Numbered from the stretch's first letter, positions 49,928 through 59,387 are shown. The stretch is 64,000 nucleotides of DNA from Bifidobacterium callimiconis (GCF_003952005.1 NZ_QXGJ01000008.1:62001-126000); one strand, 5' to 3'. Notes: generated by a model from the letters alone, not told the origin. Translations and numbers: made by a program.

Positions 49928-50705
49928 GATCGTCTCCTTTGATCGAGTTTTCTTGGTTGTCAGCCGATTGAGAATATTGACGTGATTTGCTATCCGCCGG
50001 GTATATGGGCGAGGGGCGTGGATTTGGGATATGAAAAATGCGGGAAGCCAAGCACCTTTGTCGTTTCAACGAGGAAAATGACACCTATCTCCAGGTTGTG
50101 TAGTTCTCAACGCCCTTTGCATAGACCAAACCGGCGATATGGAGGTCTTTTACAAGGAAGAGGCCGCCAACGGAGCAGCAAATTCTCATAGTTTTTGACC
50201 ATAAGGACGCTATTACGCATCATTCTTTGTCCCTTCACGATCATGATCTACATGACGAAGAACCTCCAAATCGGTAGATAGCGCTGAGCAGCCTCGCCAA
50301 AGGACCTCCATATCAGGAGATAGCCTCCCTTCGCGATCCCGTTGACCACATCAGCGGCTTCCCGCGCTCATGCGTCATCTCTTTCCGTCCGCATTCGTCC
50401 ACAATCGCTGTCGAACACTACGAACTGGGGCTAACCCCGGTTCGCTAGGTGGTTTGGCTTGTTTGCAGAGGGATAACCCTCGTTCGCTAGGCACTTATCC
50501 AAGTAGAGCCATGCCAAGGAAGTGCAATCATTGCTAGCCTCATCGGCAAAACGCTGTTTCCTTGCGGCCTTTGTCTCAAAAGCCGCGCCGGTCTACTTTG
50601 ACAAGTACCTAGCGAACGCCGGTTAGATCCCAACACAGCATCGTAAGTACCTAACGAACGCGGGGTAGGACCAATCTCCTTTCCACGTCTCCCAGTCCGT
50701 CGCTT
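49928..50705. other. 778-bp gap holding composite element locus 2
   Basis: No gene. The last 620 bp are the composite repeat described at 50085-50668; the first 150 bp hold the presumed promoter of the macrodomain operon. Confidence 0.65.
50085..50668. repeat. composite element, locus 2: eight 20-bp motifs in 42-bp-spaced pairs
   Basis: Motif starts: A1 50085, A2 50127 (reverse; A1 is the most diverged); B1 50262, B2 50304 (forward); C1 50431, C2 50473 (reverse); D1 50607, D2 50649 (forward). All four pair distances are 42 bp, as in locus 1. Best copies: B2 ACCTCCATATCAGGAGATAG, D1 ACCTAGCGAACGCCGGTTAG, D2 ACCTAACGAACGCGGGGTAG. It lies just after the stop of the last gene of the zinc-ribbon GTPase operon. 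Confidence 0.85.
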
Positions 50706-52283
50706 TTACTTCCACGCCGGCGTGCCCTTGCACCGCTTGGTCATGCCGAGGAAGCCCTTCTCCGTATGCGAGCACTGCGCCGTACCGGCGGGATTCACCG
50801 TCCCGCACAACGGGCACATCCAACGACCGTCCTCGGTGCACTTGCAATCCGGGCAGAACTCCTGAGTGATGTGCAGACGACGCTGACACTGCGGGCAGAA
50901 CCAGTCATTGGGCTCGTTGATGAACCCCGTGGAACCGATGAACCCGAACCGGTTCAGCATCCACAGCAACGGCTCCACCAGACGCTGCGGTTCCGGAGAA
51001 GCCGACGGAGCTCCATATTCCCCGTTTTCATTTTTAAGCCCAGCGACCGGTACACCAATTGACTCCACCATGAACAGGTCATGAATCGGGTACTGCACGG
51101 ATAGCGTGTTGAGCAATACAAACGACAGTCTTTCCACAAACCCATAGACCGGCTCGTATAGCTTGTTGTAGCTATCCGCATTGAACACCGGACGGTACTT
51201 GCCGCCGTTCTTCAGATATTCAAGCTGCGGAATGCACGACTTGCCAAACACCACCTGCGCCACAGTATCGCCCTTGGAAATGCACACAGCCACCGGGATA
51301 CGGTTGAGATCATTCGCATGCGCATCGAACAGATCGTGAACCACGTTCAGCACCGCCTGCGGGCCGCGAACCGGATCCGGCGGCTCGAACTGTCTAGGCT
51401 CCACCAAATACAGGATGCCGTCGGCATGTCCAATGAATGGGGCGAACTTCTGAGCTTGTTTGACCACTGCCAACGTATCGTAACCGATCTGACAAAGCTG
51501 ACCGGAAACGTCGCAGAGTACCAAAGTCAAGTCATGCGCTCGACCGGGCTCATCCTCATAAGACAGGTCAAGGAACAAAGGCTGTTGCAATTCGTCCGGA
51601 GGGGTGCGTACAGGTAAGGGCTTCTCCATCTCCACCGGATTGATGTCACAATACCTACGCGTATACATGGACGCAGGCTGAGCATTGATCCCACACTTGG
51701 CGAAATCGTCCGTAGCCCACCGCATCAGCTGCGACAAGTACACCGTCTTACCGACTCCGGAAGCTCCGATCACCGGAATGAACTTCACCGGATACTGCCC
51801 GTACAGGTCCGGCAGCGGGTTATGGCAAAACGGGCACACGCGCCGCGAGGTTTCCCGACCGCAGGCGTCCGTGATCTTGTACAGCATGCCGCTTTCGGTG
51901 GTACTCCCGCCGTCGAGGAAGAAATCCGGCTCTGAATGCGGATCGTGCACCGGCCGCCGCCACGGCTTTATGGTCTCGCCTTCGGTCGGCTCCCACCACT
52001 CGGAAGTGCCGCCGAACCGGCTCCAGAACTCCTCGTATTTCGGATCATCTCCGGCTAGGAAACCGGAGAACACCTTGAATCGCTCGATGTATCCTTCACG
52101 GAACTCCTCACTCAAATCCGGATCCTGTATGATATCGCCCGCGGACCGATACTGCTTCCCGGTGTCCGGATTGCTGAAACCGAAATCATCCGTACTCTTG
52201 AACACGGTTTCCATGCGGAAGTGCACGTCGCCGTCGTCGAACTCCTTAAAGCAGTAGGGACAAGTTATCCTATGCCCCGGCAT
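50706..52283 (-). CDS. zinc-ribbon GTPase-like NTPase, paralogue A (525 aa)
   Basis: The last and shortest of three paralogous NTPases. It starts MPGHRITCPYCFKEF, with the CxxC of a zinc knuckle whose second CxxC (RVCPFCHNPLP) comes about 140 residues later, just before the NTPase core. The core has Walker A VIGASGVGKTVYLSQL, a Walker B-like LVLCDVSGQLCQIG and VCISKGDTVAQ, which fits the GTPase base-recognition (N/T)KxD position. The C-terminus has CPQC-N12-CPDC and WMCPLCGTVNPAGTAQC, resembling a RanBP2-type finger. It resembles the double-GTPase-like families of predicted conflict systems, but I cannot assign it. ATG at 52283 after GGAGG. Confidence 0.8.
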   Translation of the reverse strand: MPGHRITCPYCFKEFDDGDVHFRMETVFKSTDDFGFSNPDTGKQYRSAGDIIQDPDLSEEFREGYIERFKVFSGFLAGDDPKYEEFWSRFGGTSEWWEPTEGETIKPWRRPVHDPHSEPDFFLDGGSTTESGMLYKITDACGRETSRRVCPFCHNPLPDLYGQYPVKFIPVIGASGVGKTVYLSQLMRWATDDFAKCGINAQPASMYTRRYCDINPVEMEKPLPVRTPPDELQQPLFLDLSYEDEPGRAHDLTLVLCDVSGQLCQIGYDTLAVVKQAQKFAPFIGHADGILYLVEPRQFEPPDPVRGPQAVLNVVHDLFDAHANDLNRIPVAVCISKGDTVAQVVFGKSCIPQLEYLKNGGKYRPVFNADSYNKLYEPVYGFVERLSFVLLNTLSVQYPIHDLFMVESIGVPVAGLKNENGEYGAPSASPEPQRLVEPLLWMLNRFGFIGSTGFINEPNDWFCPQCQRRLHITQEFCPDCKCTEDGRWMCPLCGTVNPAGTAQCSHTEKGFLGMTKRCKGTPAWK

Positions 52284-52343
52284 TGGTTCCTCCTTCGTTG
52301 AGGCTGAGTGATCGGAAAAGGCATGACCGGTTTAGCCAGCGAA

Positions 52344-55300
52344 TCAGCCGGCGCGTTGCGAAAGAAAAGCCAGCCAGTCCTTGGCGTCCTTGAGTTCCGG
52401 CGCATCCGGCGCGTAGATCATTGATCGGATATCGACCAGAATGCGGCAAAGCTCAACAGCTTCCCGATACCGGTGCAGATCGTTCAGAACGTAGATCAGC
52501 AGGTGCAACGCCGAAAGCGTGTCCTTGTTGGCCAAGCCGTAATTGAATTGACGTAGCTCATACGCCTCTCGAGCGAGGGGTTCCGCTTCCTGGTAGCGCT
52601 TTTCCTGCCTGAGTCCTTCAACCTGAGCCACGAGCATGTCTGCGCGCGCAATTTCTTGTTCATCAGTCATGGGGCGAGCTTGCCTTTGGTGGGTGTTGTT
52701 ACCCTGCTGTGAAGAGACCGGACTTGGCCAATCGTTCATTGAGGTCTCTTGGACTGGGCTGCCGCAACTGAAGCAGAATTTCGCACCGGGAGCCAACTGT
52801 GAGCCACAGTGCGTGCAGAAAGACGAAACAGCCGGCGGGAACGACGGCGTCGACGACGAAGCATCCGCATGCTTCGGTCTCGACTTGGACGCAGTCCTGG
52901 GTGCATCTCCGGTTTCAGGCGATTGCTCGAGCCGGGACGCTAAAACGTCGCGCTTGGTTTTAAGCGAACCACGGCTGGAGGCATACCACGGGGAATCGAT
53001 GAGGATGTCGAGCTCGCGAATTTTCGCCCGCAGCACTGCCTTCATGTCGGAAGCGGCACCAGCGCATTCGGCAAGACCCTTGCGAATCTCGGACAGCAAT
53101 TCACCGACCGATTCATTGGACACGTCCTCCGAGGCCAGAGCGTGCTGCGCTTCCTCGAACCAGTAGCGGGCCCGGTCAGCGAGTCCCTGCCACGATAGGT
53201 AGGTCTGTCCCAGCATGCATCGAGCCTGCCCAATGAAGAAACCATCGTCGCAATTCGCGGCGAGCACCAACCACCGATACGCTTTAGACCGGCTCTCCGC
53301 GTTCGCGGCGAAAGTCATGCAGACCATGCCCTTGCAATCGTCGTTGTAAATGATGTCCGGATTTGCCACGGCCCTGTTGCACCAGAACAGCATCCGATCC
53401 CGGTCCTCGTTCTCCCCCGCTGTCAAAATCAGGTCGATCTGAGCGTCAAGATCGCCGGCAAGCGCCTTGCGTTCCGCTTCTTCCTGTTTGGCGGCTTCGG
53501 CACGTTTGGCTTCCTCGGCCTTCCTCGCGGCCTCAGCTTCCTTAGCACGTCGAGCAGCCTGAGCCTTCCTCGCTTCCTCGAAACGCTTGGCCTTCTCCGC
53601 CTGCCGCGCCTCCTCGGCGCGTCTGGCTTCCTCGGCCTTTCTTGCGGCTTCGGCCCGCCTAGCTTCTTCGGCACGCCGCGCGGCTTCGATGGCCGCCTGC
53701 TCGCGGGCGTGGATTCGTTGCAATTGATAGCGCAAACGGGCACGGGACTTGACGAGGACCGTCTGCCTGTCGGTGCCTTGGTAGAAGTCGACCAGCACGT
53801 CGAGCTCGCGGATTTCGGATTCCACCAAATCCTTCGACGGGGAGACCGCATTAGTGTATCGGTCGATGTCCCATTGCAGATGCATGTCGCTGAGTTGCGA
53901 CTTGGACAGCATCATATCGCGGGCCAGAATCTGACAGTTGAGCCAAGCCCGCTCGAGCCAATACCGACCACGTTCCAGATTCTTCGGGACTCCGTCCTTG
54001 CCCTGCAGATACAGCTGTCCCAGCTGATACTGTGCGACTCCGGCGCTCCGGTCTCCGGACCGCGATGCGAGAACCGCCCACTGGAACCGTTCGACTCCGC
54101 TGCCGATGTTCCACAGCGCTTCGCAAACCCGGCACAGGTCAAGGGGACGGTCCTTGATGGCGGGATTCTTCAGAATCTGGTCACCCCAATATCGAATCCT
54201 GCCTCCCTCGTTGTCCTTCTGTGCATCATCGAATATGGCGAGCTGCGCCTCAAGATCACCCTTACGGGCCGCGGCCTCGCGCTCGTCATCATCGATCGCC
54301 CAGCGAATCAGCTCTATCTCGCCGGTGAAGTTCTCATTCGCCCCCGGTGTCTCGCGGAATTTGAAGGGGCACATACCATTGCAGCGCTTGCTCCGACCGA
54401 ACAGTCCCTGCTCCACGTGACGGCATCGCTGGTCATCACCGGAATTCACCGTGCCGCACAGCAGACACTTCCAATCGCCGTCGCGCCCGATACCGCAGTT
54501 CGGGCAATACCCCACATCACCGGGCACCGAACGCTCGCACCCCGGGCATATCCATTCGTTCGGCATGGCCGCCAGACCTGCGGAGCCGACGAATCCCATC
54601 CGGTGCAGGATCCACAGCACCGGCTCGATCAGACGCTTCGGCGCGAGGGCGCCGGCCGGCACATTGCGCGTACCGCTTTGCGTGCCCACCGGCCTGGTTC
54701 CGGTGCCGAGCGCGGAGACGATGAACAGGTTGTAGTTGGGGTACTGCACGGACAGCGCGTTGTCCAGCGTGGGCGACTTGTCCTGCACGAACTTGACCAG
54801 CGCCCCGTGGATCCGGTTGTAGTCCTCCGCGTTGAACACGCGGGACTGTCCCGCTCCACCGGCCGGCACGGTCATCTCCCGCATCGGTCCGCCGAAGATC
54901 TGGTTCGCCACGGCATCACCCTTGGTGAGGCACACCGCCAACGGCATGCGCTCGAGCTGTTTCGCACGCCCGGCATACAGGTCGCGCAGCACGCTCAGTA
55001 CGGACTGCGGTCCTTCCGACGTGTTCGCCGCACCCATCGCATCGAGCTGCGTGGGATCCACCATCAACATGAGCGCATCCGCATGCTCAAGGAACGGCGC
55101 GTATCGTGCGGCGTTGTCCGACAGGGAGGGACTGTCACGACTGACTTCGCAGTTCCTGCCGGAGACGTCGTGGAACACCAGTGTCAGGCCGTATTGCTTG
55201 CCGCTTTTGCCCGTATAGGTTAGCTCGAAGCACAGCGGCTGCTGCAGCGATTCGGGTTTGGTGGGCTCCGGCACGGGTGTGAGAGCGCTGATCATGGTAT

Positions 55301-55949
55301 TCCTACGATATCCGGTGGCGCCGGGAGCCAATGGCACGGCGCGAATGCCGATCTTCTTGAACTCCGCTTCGACAAGACCACAAAACTGCGATAGGTATAC
55401 GGTCTTGCCGGAACCGGGGAGACCAACAACGCCAATGTGTTTGACCGGATATCGACCGTACCCTTCCGGCAGAGGATTGTGGCAATGCGGGCAGACACGA
55501 CGGGTGGTGTACTCGCCGTTGGCGTCCCTGATGCGATCCACCAGCCCGCTGTCGGCGGAGACTTCCGCCTCCTGCATAAAGAACTCCGGTTCGGTAATCA
55601 GATCATGCACGGGTCGTAGCCACGGGAACGGATGAAGATCATCGTGGTCAACGTATTCGGTGGTGGTGCCGCCGTACCGTTTCCAGAATTCCGCATACAC
55701 CGGGTCCTCGCCCTGCACGAAGCCGGACAGTATGTGGAGTCGGTTGAGGAGTTTGTACCGCATGGTTTCCGACAGGCCCGGATCGTTGTCGACCTCGTCC
55801 GGCGAATGATAGGAGCGGGAGGTACCCTCGATGGTCACGTTGACGGCAACGTCCTTGGCGCTGTCCAGCACGGTTTCCATACGGAAATGGACCTGATCGT
55901 CCGTGAACTTCTCGAAGCAGTACGGGCAGGTGATCTGGTGACCGGGCAT
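52344..55949 (-). CDS. zinc-ribbon GTPase-like NTPase, paralogue B, with Sel1/TPR and coiled coil (1201 aa)
   Basis: Residues 1-530 are the shared module: MPGHQITCPYCFEKF, CPHCHNPLP, Walker A VVGLPGSGKTVYLSQF, LVFHDVSGRNCEV, VCLTKGDAVAN, C-terminal CPGC/CPNC and WKCLLCGTVNSGDDQRC. Then come Sel1-like repeats (AGVAQYQLGQLYLQGKDG), a charged Ala/Glu/Arg coiled coil of about 80 residues (around 750-830), a second Sel1-like part, a double zinc ribbon CTHCGSQLAPGAKFCFSCGS, and TPR repeats at the end. The architecture suggests a large scaffold in which the NTPase controls or is controlled by protein partners. ATG at 55949 after GGAGG. The gap to gene A is 60 bp. Confidence 0.8.
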   Translation of the reverse strand: MPGHQITCPYCFEKFTDDQVHFRMETVLDSAKDVAVNVTIEGTSRSYHSPDEVDNDPGLSETMRYKLLNRLHILSGFVQGEDPVYAEFWKRYGGTTTEYVDHDDLHPFPWLRPVHDLITEPEFFMQEAEVSADSGLVDRIRDANGEYTTRRVCPHCHNPLPEGYGRYPVKHIGVVGLPGSGKTVYLSQFCGLVEAEFKKIGIRAVPLAPGATGYRRNTMISALTPVPEPTKPESLQQPLCFELTYTGKSGKQYGLTLVFHDVSGRNCEVSRDSPSLSDNAARYAPFLEHADALMLMVDPTQLDAMGAANTSEGPQSVLSVLRDLYAGRAKQLERMPLAVCLTKGDAVANQIFGGPMREMTVPAGGAGQSRVFNAEDYNRIHGALVKFVQDKSPTLDNALSVQYPNYNLFIVSALGTGTRPVGTQSGTRNVPAGALAPKRLIEPVLWILHRMGFVGSAGLAAMPNEWICPGCERSVPGDVGYCPNCGIGRDGDWKCLLCGTVNSGDDQRCRHVEQGLFGRSKRCNGMCPFKFRETPGANENFTGEIELIRWAIDDDEREAAARKGDLEAQLAIFDDAQKDNEGGRIRYWGDQILKNPAIKDRPLDLCRVCEALWNIGSGVERFQWAVLASRSGDRSAGVAQYQLGQLYLQGKDGVPKNLERGRYWLERAWLNCQILARDMMLSKSQLSDMHLQWDIDRYTNAVSPSKDLVESEIRELDVLVDFYQGTDRQTVLVKSRARLRYQLQRIHAREQAAIEAARRAEEARRAEAARKAEEARRAEEARQAEKAKRFEEARKAQAARRAKEAEAARKAEEAKRAEAAKQEEAERKALAGDLDAQIDLILTAGENEDRDRMLFWCNRAVANPDIIYNDDCKGMVCMTFAANAESRSKAYRWLVLAANCDDGFFIGQARCMLGQTYLSWQGLADRARYWFEEAQHALASEDVSNESVGELLSEIRKGLAECAGAASDMKAVLRAKIRELDILIDSPWYASSRGSLKTKRDVLASRLEQSPETGDAPRTASKSRPKHADASSSTPSFPPAVSSFCTHCGSQLAPGAKFCFSCGSPVQETSMNDWPSPVSSQQGNNTHQRQARPMTDEQEIARADMLVAQVEGLRQEKRYQEAEPLAREAYELRQFNYGLANKDTLSALHLLIYVLNDLHRYREAVELCRILVDIRSMIYAPDAPELKDAKDWLAFLSQRAG

Positions 55950-55984
55950 TGGGGTCCTCCTTTGGCTCCAGGCTTAAGTTATGT

Positions 55985-56030
55985 GCATCCCTCTAGGGTT
56001 CTCCCTCCCTCGGAGGGAGAACCCTAGGCA
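55985..56030. repeat. R1 unit at the end of paralogue C gene
   Basis: TTCTCCCTCCCTCGGAGGGA then GAACCCTAG: an R1-type hairpin that overlaps the stop region of the upstream gene and could act as attenuator between two operon genes. Confidence 0.7.
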
Positions 56031-58429
56031 GGGGTGCCGCAGTTGGTGCAGAAGATCGAGCCGGGGACCAGCGGTGCTCCGCAATTCGAGCATCGCGGAC
56101 CGGCGTCACCGGCATCTTCCGCACCGCTCGCAGTGCCCGCAGCGCTCGAAGCAGGCTGCAACGGCTGGGCAGGCATGGGTGGTACAGGAACAGAAGGAGG
56201 CGTCGGGACTGCCGACGGGGCCGAGTGGCCGGAATCGGGGGAAACCGAAGGCCGCATCGCCGCGAAGGGATTCGCGGACGAACCTTCGGAACCGTTTCCG
56301 TAGGAATCGCTAAACAACCCGCCAAAAAAGCTCTGGGAGCCTTGTCCCGGATTGGGGTTCGGACGTTCATTATAGGCCTTCTTCGCGGCTTCGGCGGCCC
56401 GCTTGGCATCGGCGGCGGTACGACGAGCCTCCTCGGCGGCAAGGTCATAGGCTTCCTTGGCCCGACGCTTGCCCTCCTCGAAGCGTGCGCTGAGACCGCT
56501 GATGGTCCGGTCACGCTGTGCGGCGAACTCCTCGCTCTGCACGTACTGCTGGGCCCTGTTCATCAGCTGACCCAAACTCCCCTGACCACCGAAGAAGGAT
56601 GAAGAACCGGAGGAAGAGGGAGCAGCCGGGGCGAATTGCTGTGCCTGAGTCGGGGCAGAAGGCCGTGCGGGCGGGTATGCCACGGGCTCCGGTTGAGCCG
56701 ACGCCGGCATCGGCTGCACCGACGGCGAATCCACCGGCGCCGAAGCACCTGCCGAATCGCCTGCCGCCGCGCTCCCCGAAGCACCTGCCGCAGTCGCCGA
56801 AGCTCCCGCGACAGTCCTCGGCGCCGGTACCATCTGCTGCAGTACCGCCGGCCGCATGCCCTTGCACTGCTTGGCGATGCCAAGGAATCCCTGCTCCGCG
56901 TGCGAGCACTGCGCGTTGCCGACCGGGTTCACGGTTCCGCACAGCGAACACGTCCAATCACCGTTCCGCCCGATTCGGCAGTCCGGACAGAACTCCTGAT
57001 CGACTGCCAGGCTGGCGCCACATTGCGGGCACGTCCAGTCGCTCGGGTTGCTGATCGGCCCCGAGGCCCCGATGAATCCGAATCGATTGAGCATCCACAG
57101 CACCGGCTCGATCAGACGCTGCGGCACCGGCGGCACCGTCATCATCAGTTCCGTATGACCATCGTCGTCGGCCATTTCCTCGGGGGCCGCACCTAGCGCG
57201 GACACCATGAACAGATTGTGGTTCGGATACTGCATCGGCATGGTGACGCTCATCGCCAGCGACTGTCCCACGAAATCGCTCACCGGACCATACACGGCGT
57301 TGAAACCGTCCGCGTTGAACACCGGACGGTACTTGTCGCCGTCCATCAACGGCTCCAACTGCGACAAGGCATCGCTGCCGAACACCGACTGTGCCACAGT
57401 ATCGCCCTTGGCGATGCACAACGCCAGCGGAATCTGTACGGGGCCGTCCCCGGAAATCAGATTCTGGATCACCGTCAGCGAAACCTGCGGTCCGTACACC
57501 GGGTCCGGCGTTTCAAGACGCTTTGGATCCGTGAGATACAGTATGCCGCTGGCATGCTGGATGAACGGCAGGAACGCCATGGACCGGGTAGCGAGATAGC
57601 TCTCGTCGTCGGAGAACTGCCGGAAGTGCTCGCCGGAAATATCGTAGAACACCATCGTCAGTGCATGCGGACGACCGACCTCGTCGGTATAGGTAAGATC
57701 AACGAACAAAGGCTGCTGCAGCGCCTGCGGCATGGTGGCATACGGCAACGGCACGCCCGCCTCCACTGGGTTGGCCGCACGATACCGGTACGCGGACACC
57801 GTCGACGGCTGCGCCGAGATGCCGCACTTGGCGAACGCCTCCTGCAGGGAATCCACCAGCTGCGACAGATACACGGTCTTGCCAACGCCGGTCATGCCGA
57901 TCACTGGAACGAACTTCACCGGATACTGTCCGTACAGGCCCGGCAACGGATTGTGGCAGTACGGGCATACGCGGCGCGCGGTCTCATTGCCGCCGGCATC
58001 CATGATGCGGTACAGCATGCCGCCGTCAGAAGTGTCGCCACTATCGAGGAAGAAATCCGGCTCCGACTGCGGATCGTGCACCGGACGCTGCCACGGGTCG
58101 ACGTGATGGCTGCCGGCCGTAGCGGTTCCGCCCGGTGCCGACATTTCCGAGGTGCCGCCGAAGTCGCTCCAGAAGTCGTCGTAATCGGCATCCGTTCCGG
58201 CCAGCAGTCCGGAGAACACCTTGAATCGATCGGAGAATCCGGCGCGCAGTTCGTCACTGAGCGTCGTGTCGTGTTCGATGTCGGCAAGAGACAGATACGG
58301 CTGCCCGCTGGTCGGATTGGCAAAGCCGAAATCCGACGTGTCCGTGAACACCGTCTCCATACGGAAGTGGACCTGATCGTCCATGAACTCCTCGAAGCAG
58401 TACGGACAGGTGATCTGGTATCCGGGCAT
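56024..58429 (-). CDS. zinc-ribbon GTPase-like NTPase, paralogue C (801 aa)
   Basis: Start at 58429 is fixed by GGAGGGATCC upstream and by homology with the other two (MPGYQITCPYCFEEF); the longer open frame upstream is an out-of-frame shadow of the membrane gene. Shared module: CPYCHNPLP, Walker A VIGMTGVGKTVYLSQL, MVFYDISGEHFRQ, LCIAKGDTVAQ, then CPQC/CPDC and WTCSLCGTVNPVGNAQC. The tail from about 530 is Ala/Ser/Pro-rich, followed by a coiled coil (EEGKRRAKEAYDLAAEEARR) and a terminal double zinc ribbon CSNCGAPLVPGSIFCTNCGT. It is closest to paralogue A in the core. It follows the 264-residue membrane-protein gene by 47 bp. Confidence 0.8.
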   Translation of the reverse strand: MPGYQITCPYCFEEFMDDQVHFRMETVFTDTSDFGFANPTSGQPYLSLADIEHDTTLSDELRAGFSDRFKVFSGLLAGTDADYDDFWSDFGGTSEMSAPGGTATAGSHHVDPWQRPVHDPQSEPDFFLDSGDTSDGGMLYRIMDAGGNETARRVCPYCHNPLPGLYGQYPVKFVPVIGMTGVGKTVYLSQLVDSLQEAFAKCGISAQPSTVSAYRYRAANPVEAGVPLPYATMPQALQQPLFVDLTYTDEVGRPHALTMVFYDISGEHFRQFSDDESYLATRSMAFLPFIQHASGILYLTDPKRLETPDPVYGPQVSLTVIQNLISGDGPVQIPLALCIAKGDTVAQSVFGSDALSQLEPLMDGDKYRPVFNADGFNAVYGPVSDFVGQSLAMSVTMPMQYPNHNLFMVSALGAAPEEMADDDGHTELMMTVPPVPQRLIEPVLWMLNRFGFIGASGPISNPSDWTCPQCGASLAVDQEFCPDCRIGRNGDWTCSLCGTVNPVGNAQCSHAEQGFLGIAKQCKGMRPAVLQQMVPAPRTVAGASATAAGASGSAAAGDSAGASAPVDSPSVQPMPASAQPEPVAYPPARPSAPTQAQQFAPAAPSSSGSSSFFGGQGSLGQLMNRAQQYVQSEEFAAQRDRTISGLSARFEEGKRRAKEAYDLAAEEARRTAADAKRAAEAAKKAYNERPNPNPGQGSQSFFGGLFSDSYGNGSEGSSANPFAAMRPSVSPDSGHSAPSAVPTPPSVPVPPMPAQPLQPASSAAGTASGAEDAGDAGPRCSNCGAPLVPGSIFCTNCGTPA

Positions 58430-58476
58430 TGGATCCCTCCTTTGGTTCCAAGACTTTCGCTCTGTCTCCAGCCTAG

Positions 58477-59271
58477 TCAGCGGCGACCGCGGCTGTGGAT
58501 GAAATAGCCGTCGGTGTCGGTGTAGATGATCATCCACGCGAGGAACACGAGCAGCGTGATGCCGATCTGTCCGATCGACGGGCCGGCCGTGGTGGACATG
58601 ACCACGGCGATGATGCACACGTTGGTGATGAACGCGTAGACCACGCTCTGCGCCAGATTGCCGAGCACGCCGACGAGGAAGTCGTGTCCAACGCCGGAGA
58701 TGAGGAACGGCGCGACGACGAGCAGACCAGCGATGGCCACGGCGACCACGTAGATGAGGATACGTACCAGAATGTTGTGCTGGTTCACCCAGTCGAGTGC
58801 GTAGTTGACGAGCCATGCGGCGAACAGCGCGACGCAGATGGTGGCGATAAGAGAGCCGAGCAGCTTGCCCGCCTTGTTGAGCAGCTTGTCCTTGGCACGC
58901 ATGATGTTCGGGTCGGCCACCACGGAGTAGCCGCCGCGCTGGTAGGGCGAGAACAGGAACGGCCCGAACAGGCCGTTGAGCAGCAGCATGAGCGGCGCCT
59001 GCAATGCGCCCTGCACGATCAGGATGATGATCGCGATGAGGAAAAACGGTCCGGACGAGATGGAGAACAGGCTGGTGTCCACGTGCATGAACGAGTTGAG
59101 CACGTGGAAGATCCCGCCGGCGAACGGCAGCGTGCTCATGCCGGCCGCGAACTCCATGCCCGTGGCCGGATCGATGCTGGTTCGCCATGCCACGGCCACG
59201 AGCCAGAAGCCCGCGATGAACAGCGCGAACAGGCCGATCTTGCCCATTGGAATGCCTTGTGATTTCGCCAT
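58477..59271 (-). CDS. polytopic membrane protein of the GTPase operon (264 aa)
   Basis: A 264-residue protein with about six hydrophobic segments: IGLFALFIAGFWLVAVAW, FFLIAIIILIVQGALQAPLM, LIATICVALFAAWLVNYAL, ILIYVVAVAIAGLLVVAPFL, VVYAFITNVCIIAVVMST and IGITLLVFLAWMIIYTDTDG. A cytoplasmic-type loop (SPYQRGGYSVVADPNIMRAK) lies between the second and third. No family is recognised. Position between a large membrane protein and three NTPases suggests a membrane part of the same system. ATG at 59271 is preceded by AAGAAGAAGAC. Confidence 0.75.
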   Translation of the reverse strand: MAKSQGIPMGKIGLFALFIAGFWLVAVAWRTSIDPATGMEFAAGMSTLPFAGGIFHVLNSFMHVDTSLFSISSGPFFLIAIIILIVQGALQAPLMLLLNGLFGPFLFSPYQRGGYSVVADPNIMRAKDKLLNKAGKLLGSLIATICVALFAAWLVNYALDWVNQHNILVRILIYVVAVAIAGLLVVAPFLISGVGHDFLVGVLGNLAQSVVYAFITNVCIIAVVMSTTAGPSIGQIGITLLVFLAWMIIYTDTDGYFIHSRGRR

Positions 59272-59322
59272 TGTCTTCTTCTTTCTCTATTCCCTAGTTC
59301 TCCCCTTCCAGAGGAAAACCCG

Positions 59323-59383
59323 TGTTCTCCCTCCCAGGGAGGGAGATGTCACGGCGAACGCCGCGACAGAGGGAGGGAGCACG
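59323..59383. repeat. R1 unit between two operon membrane-protein genes
   Basis: TTCTCCCTCCCAGGGAGGGA, then GTCACGGCGAACGCCGCGAC and AGAGGGAGGGAGCACG, in the 116-bp gap. It could attenuate transcription within the operon. Confidence 0.8.
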
Positions 59384-59387
59384 AAAA

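Noticed and set aside
55985..56030. Frameshift between paralogues B and C
   Set aside because: Both genes have their own start, stop and ribosome-binding site; the gap is an R1 hairpin.
58430..59188. N-terminal extension of paralogue C through the membrane-protein gene
   Set aside because: It is out of frame with the real membrane protein; all three NTPase paralogues start with the same MPGxxITCPYCF sequence after a GGAGG site.
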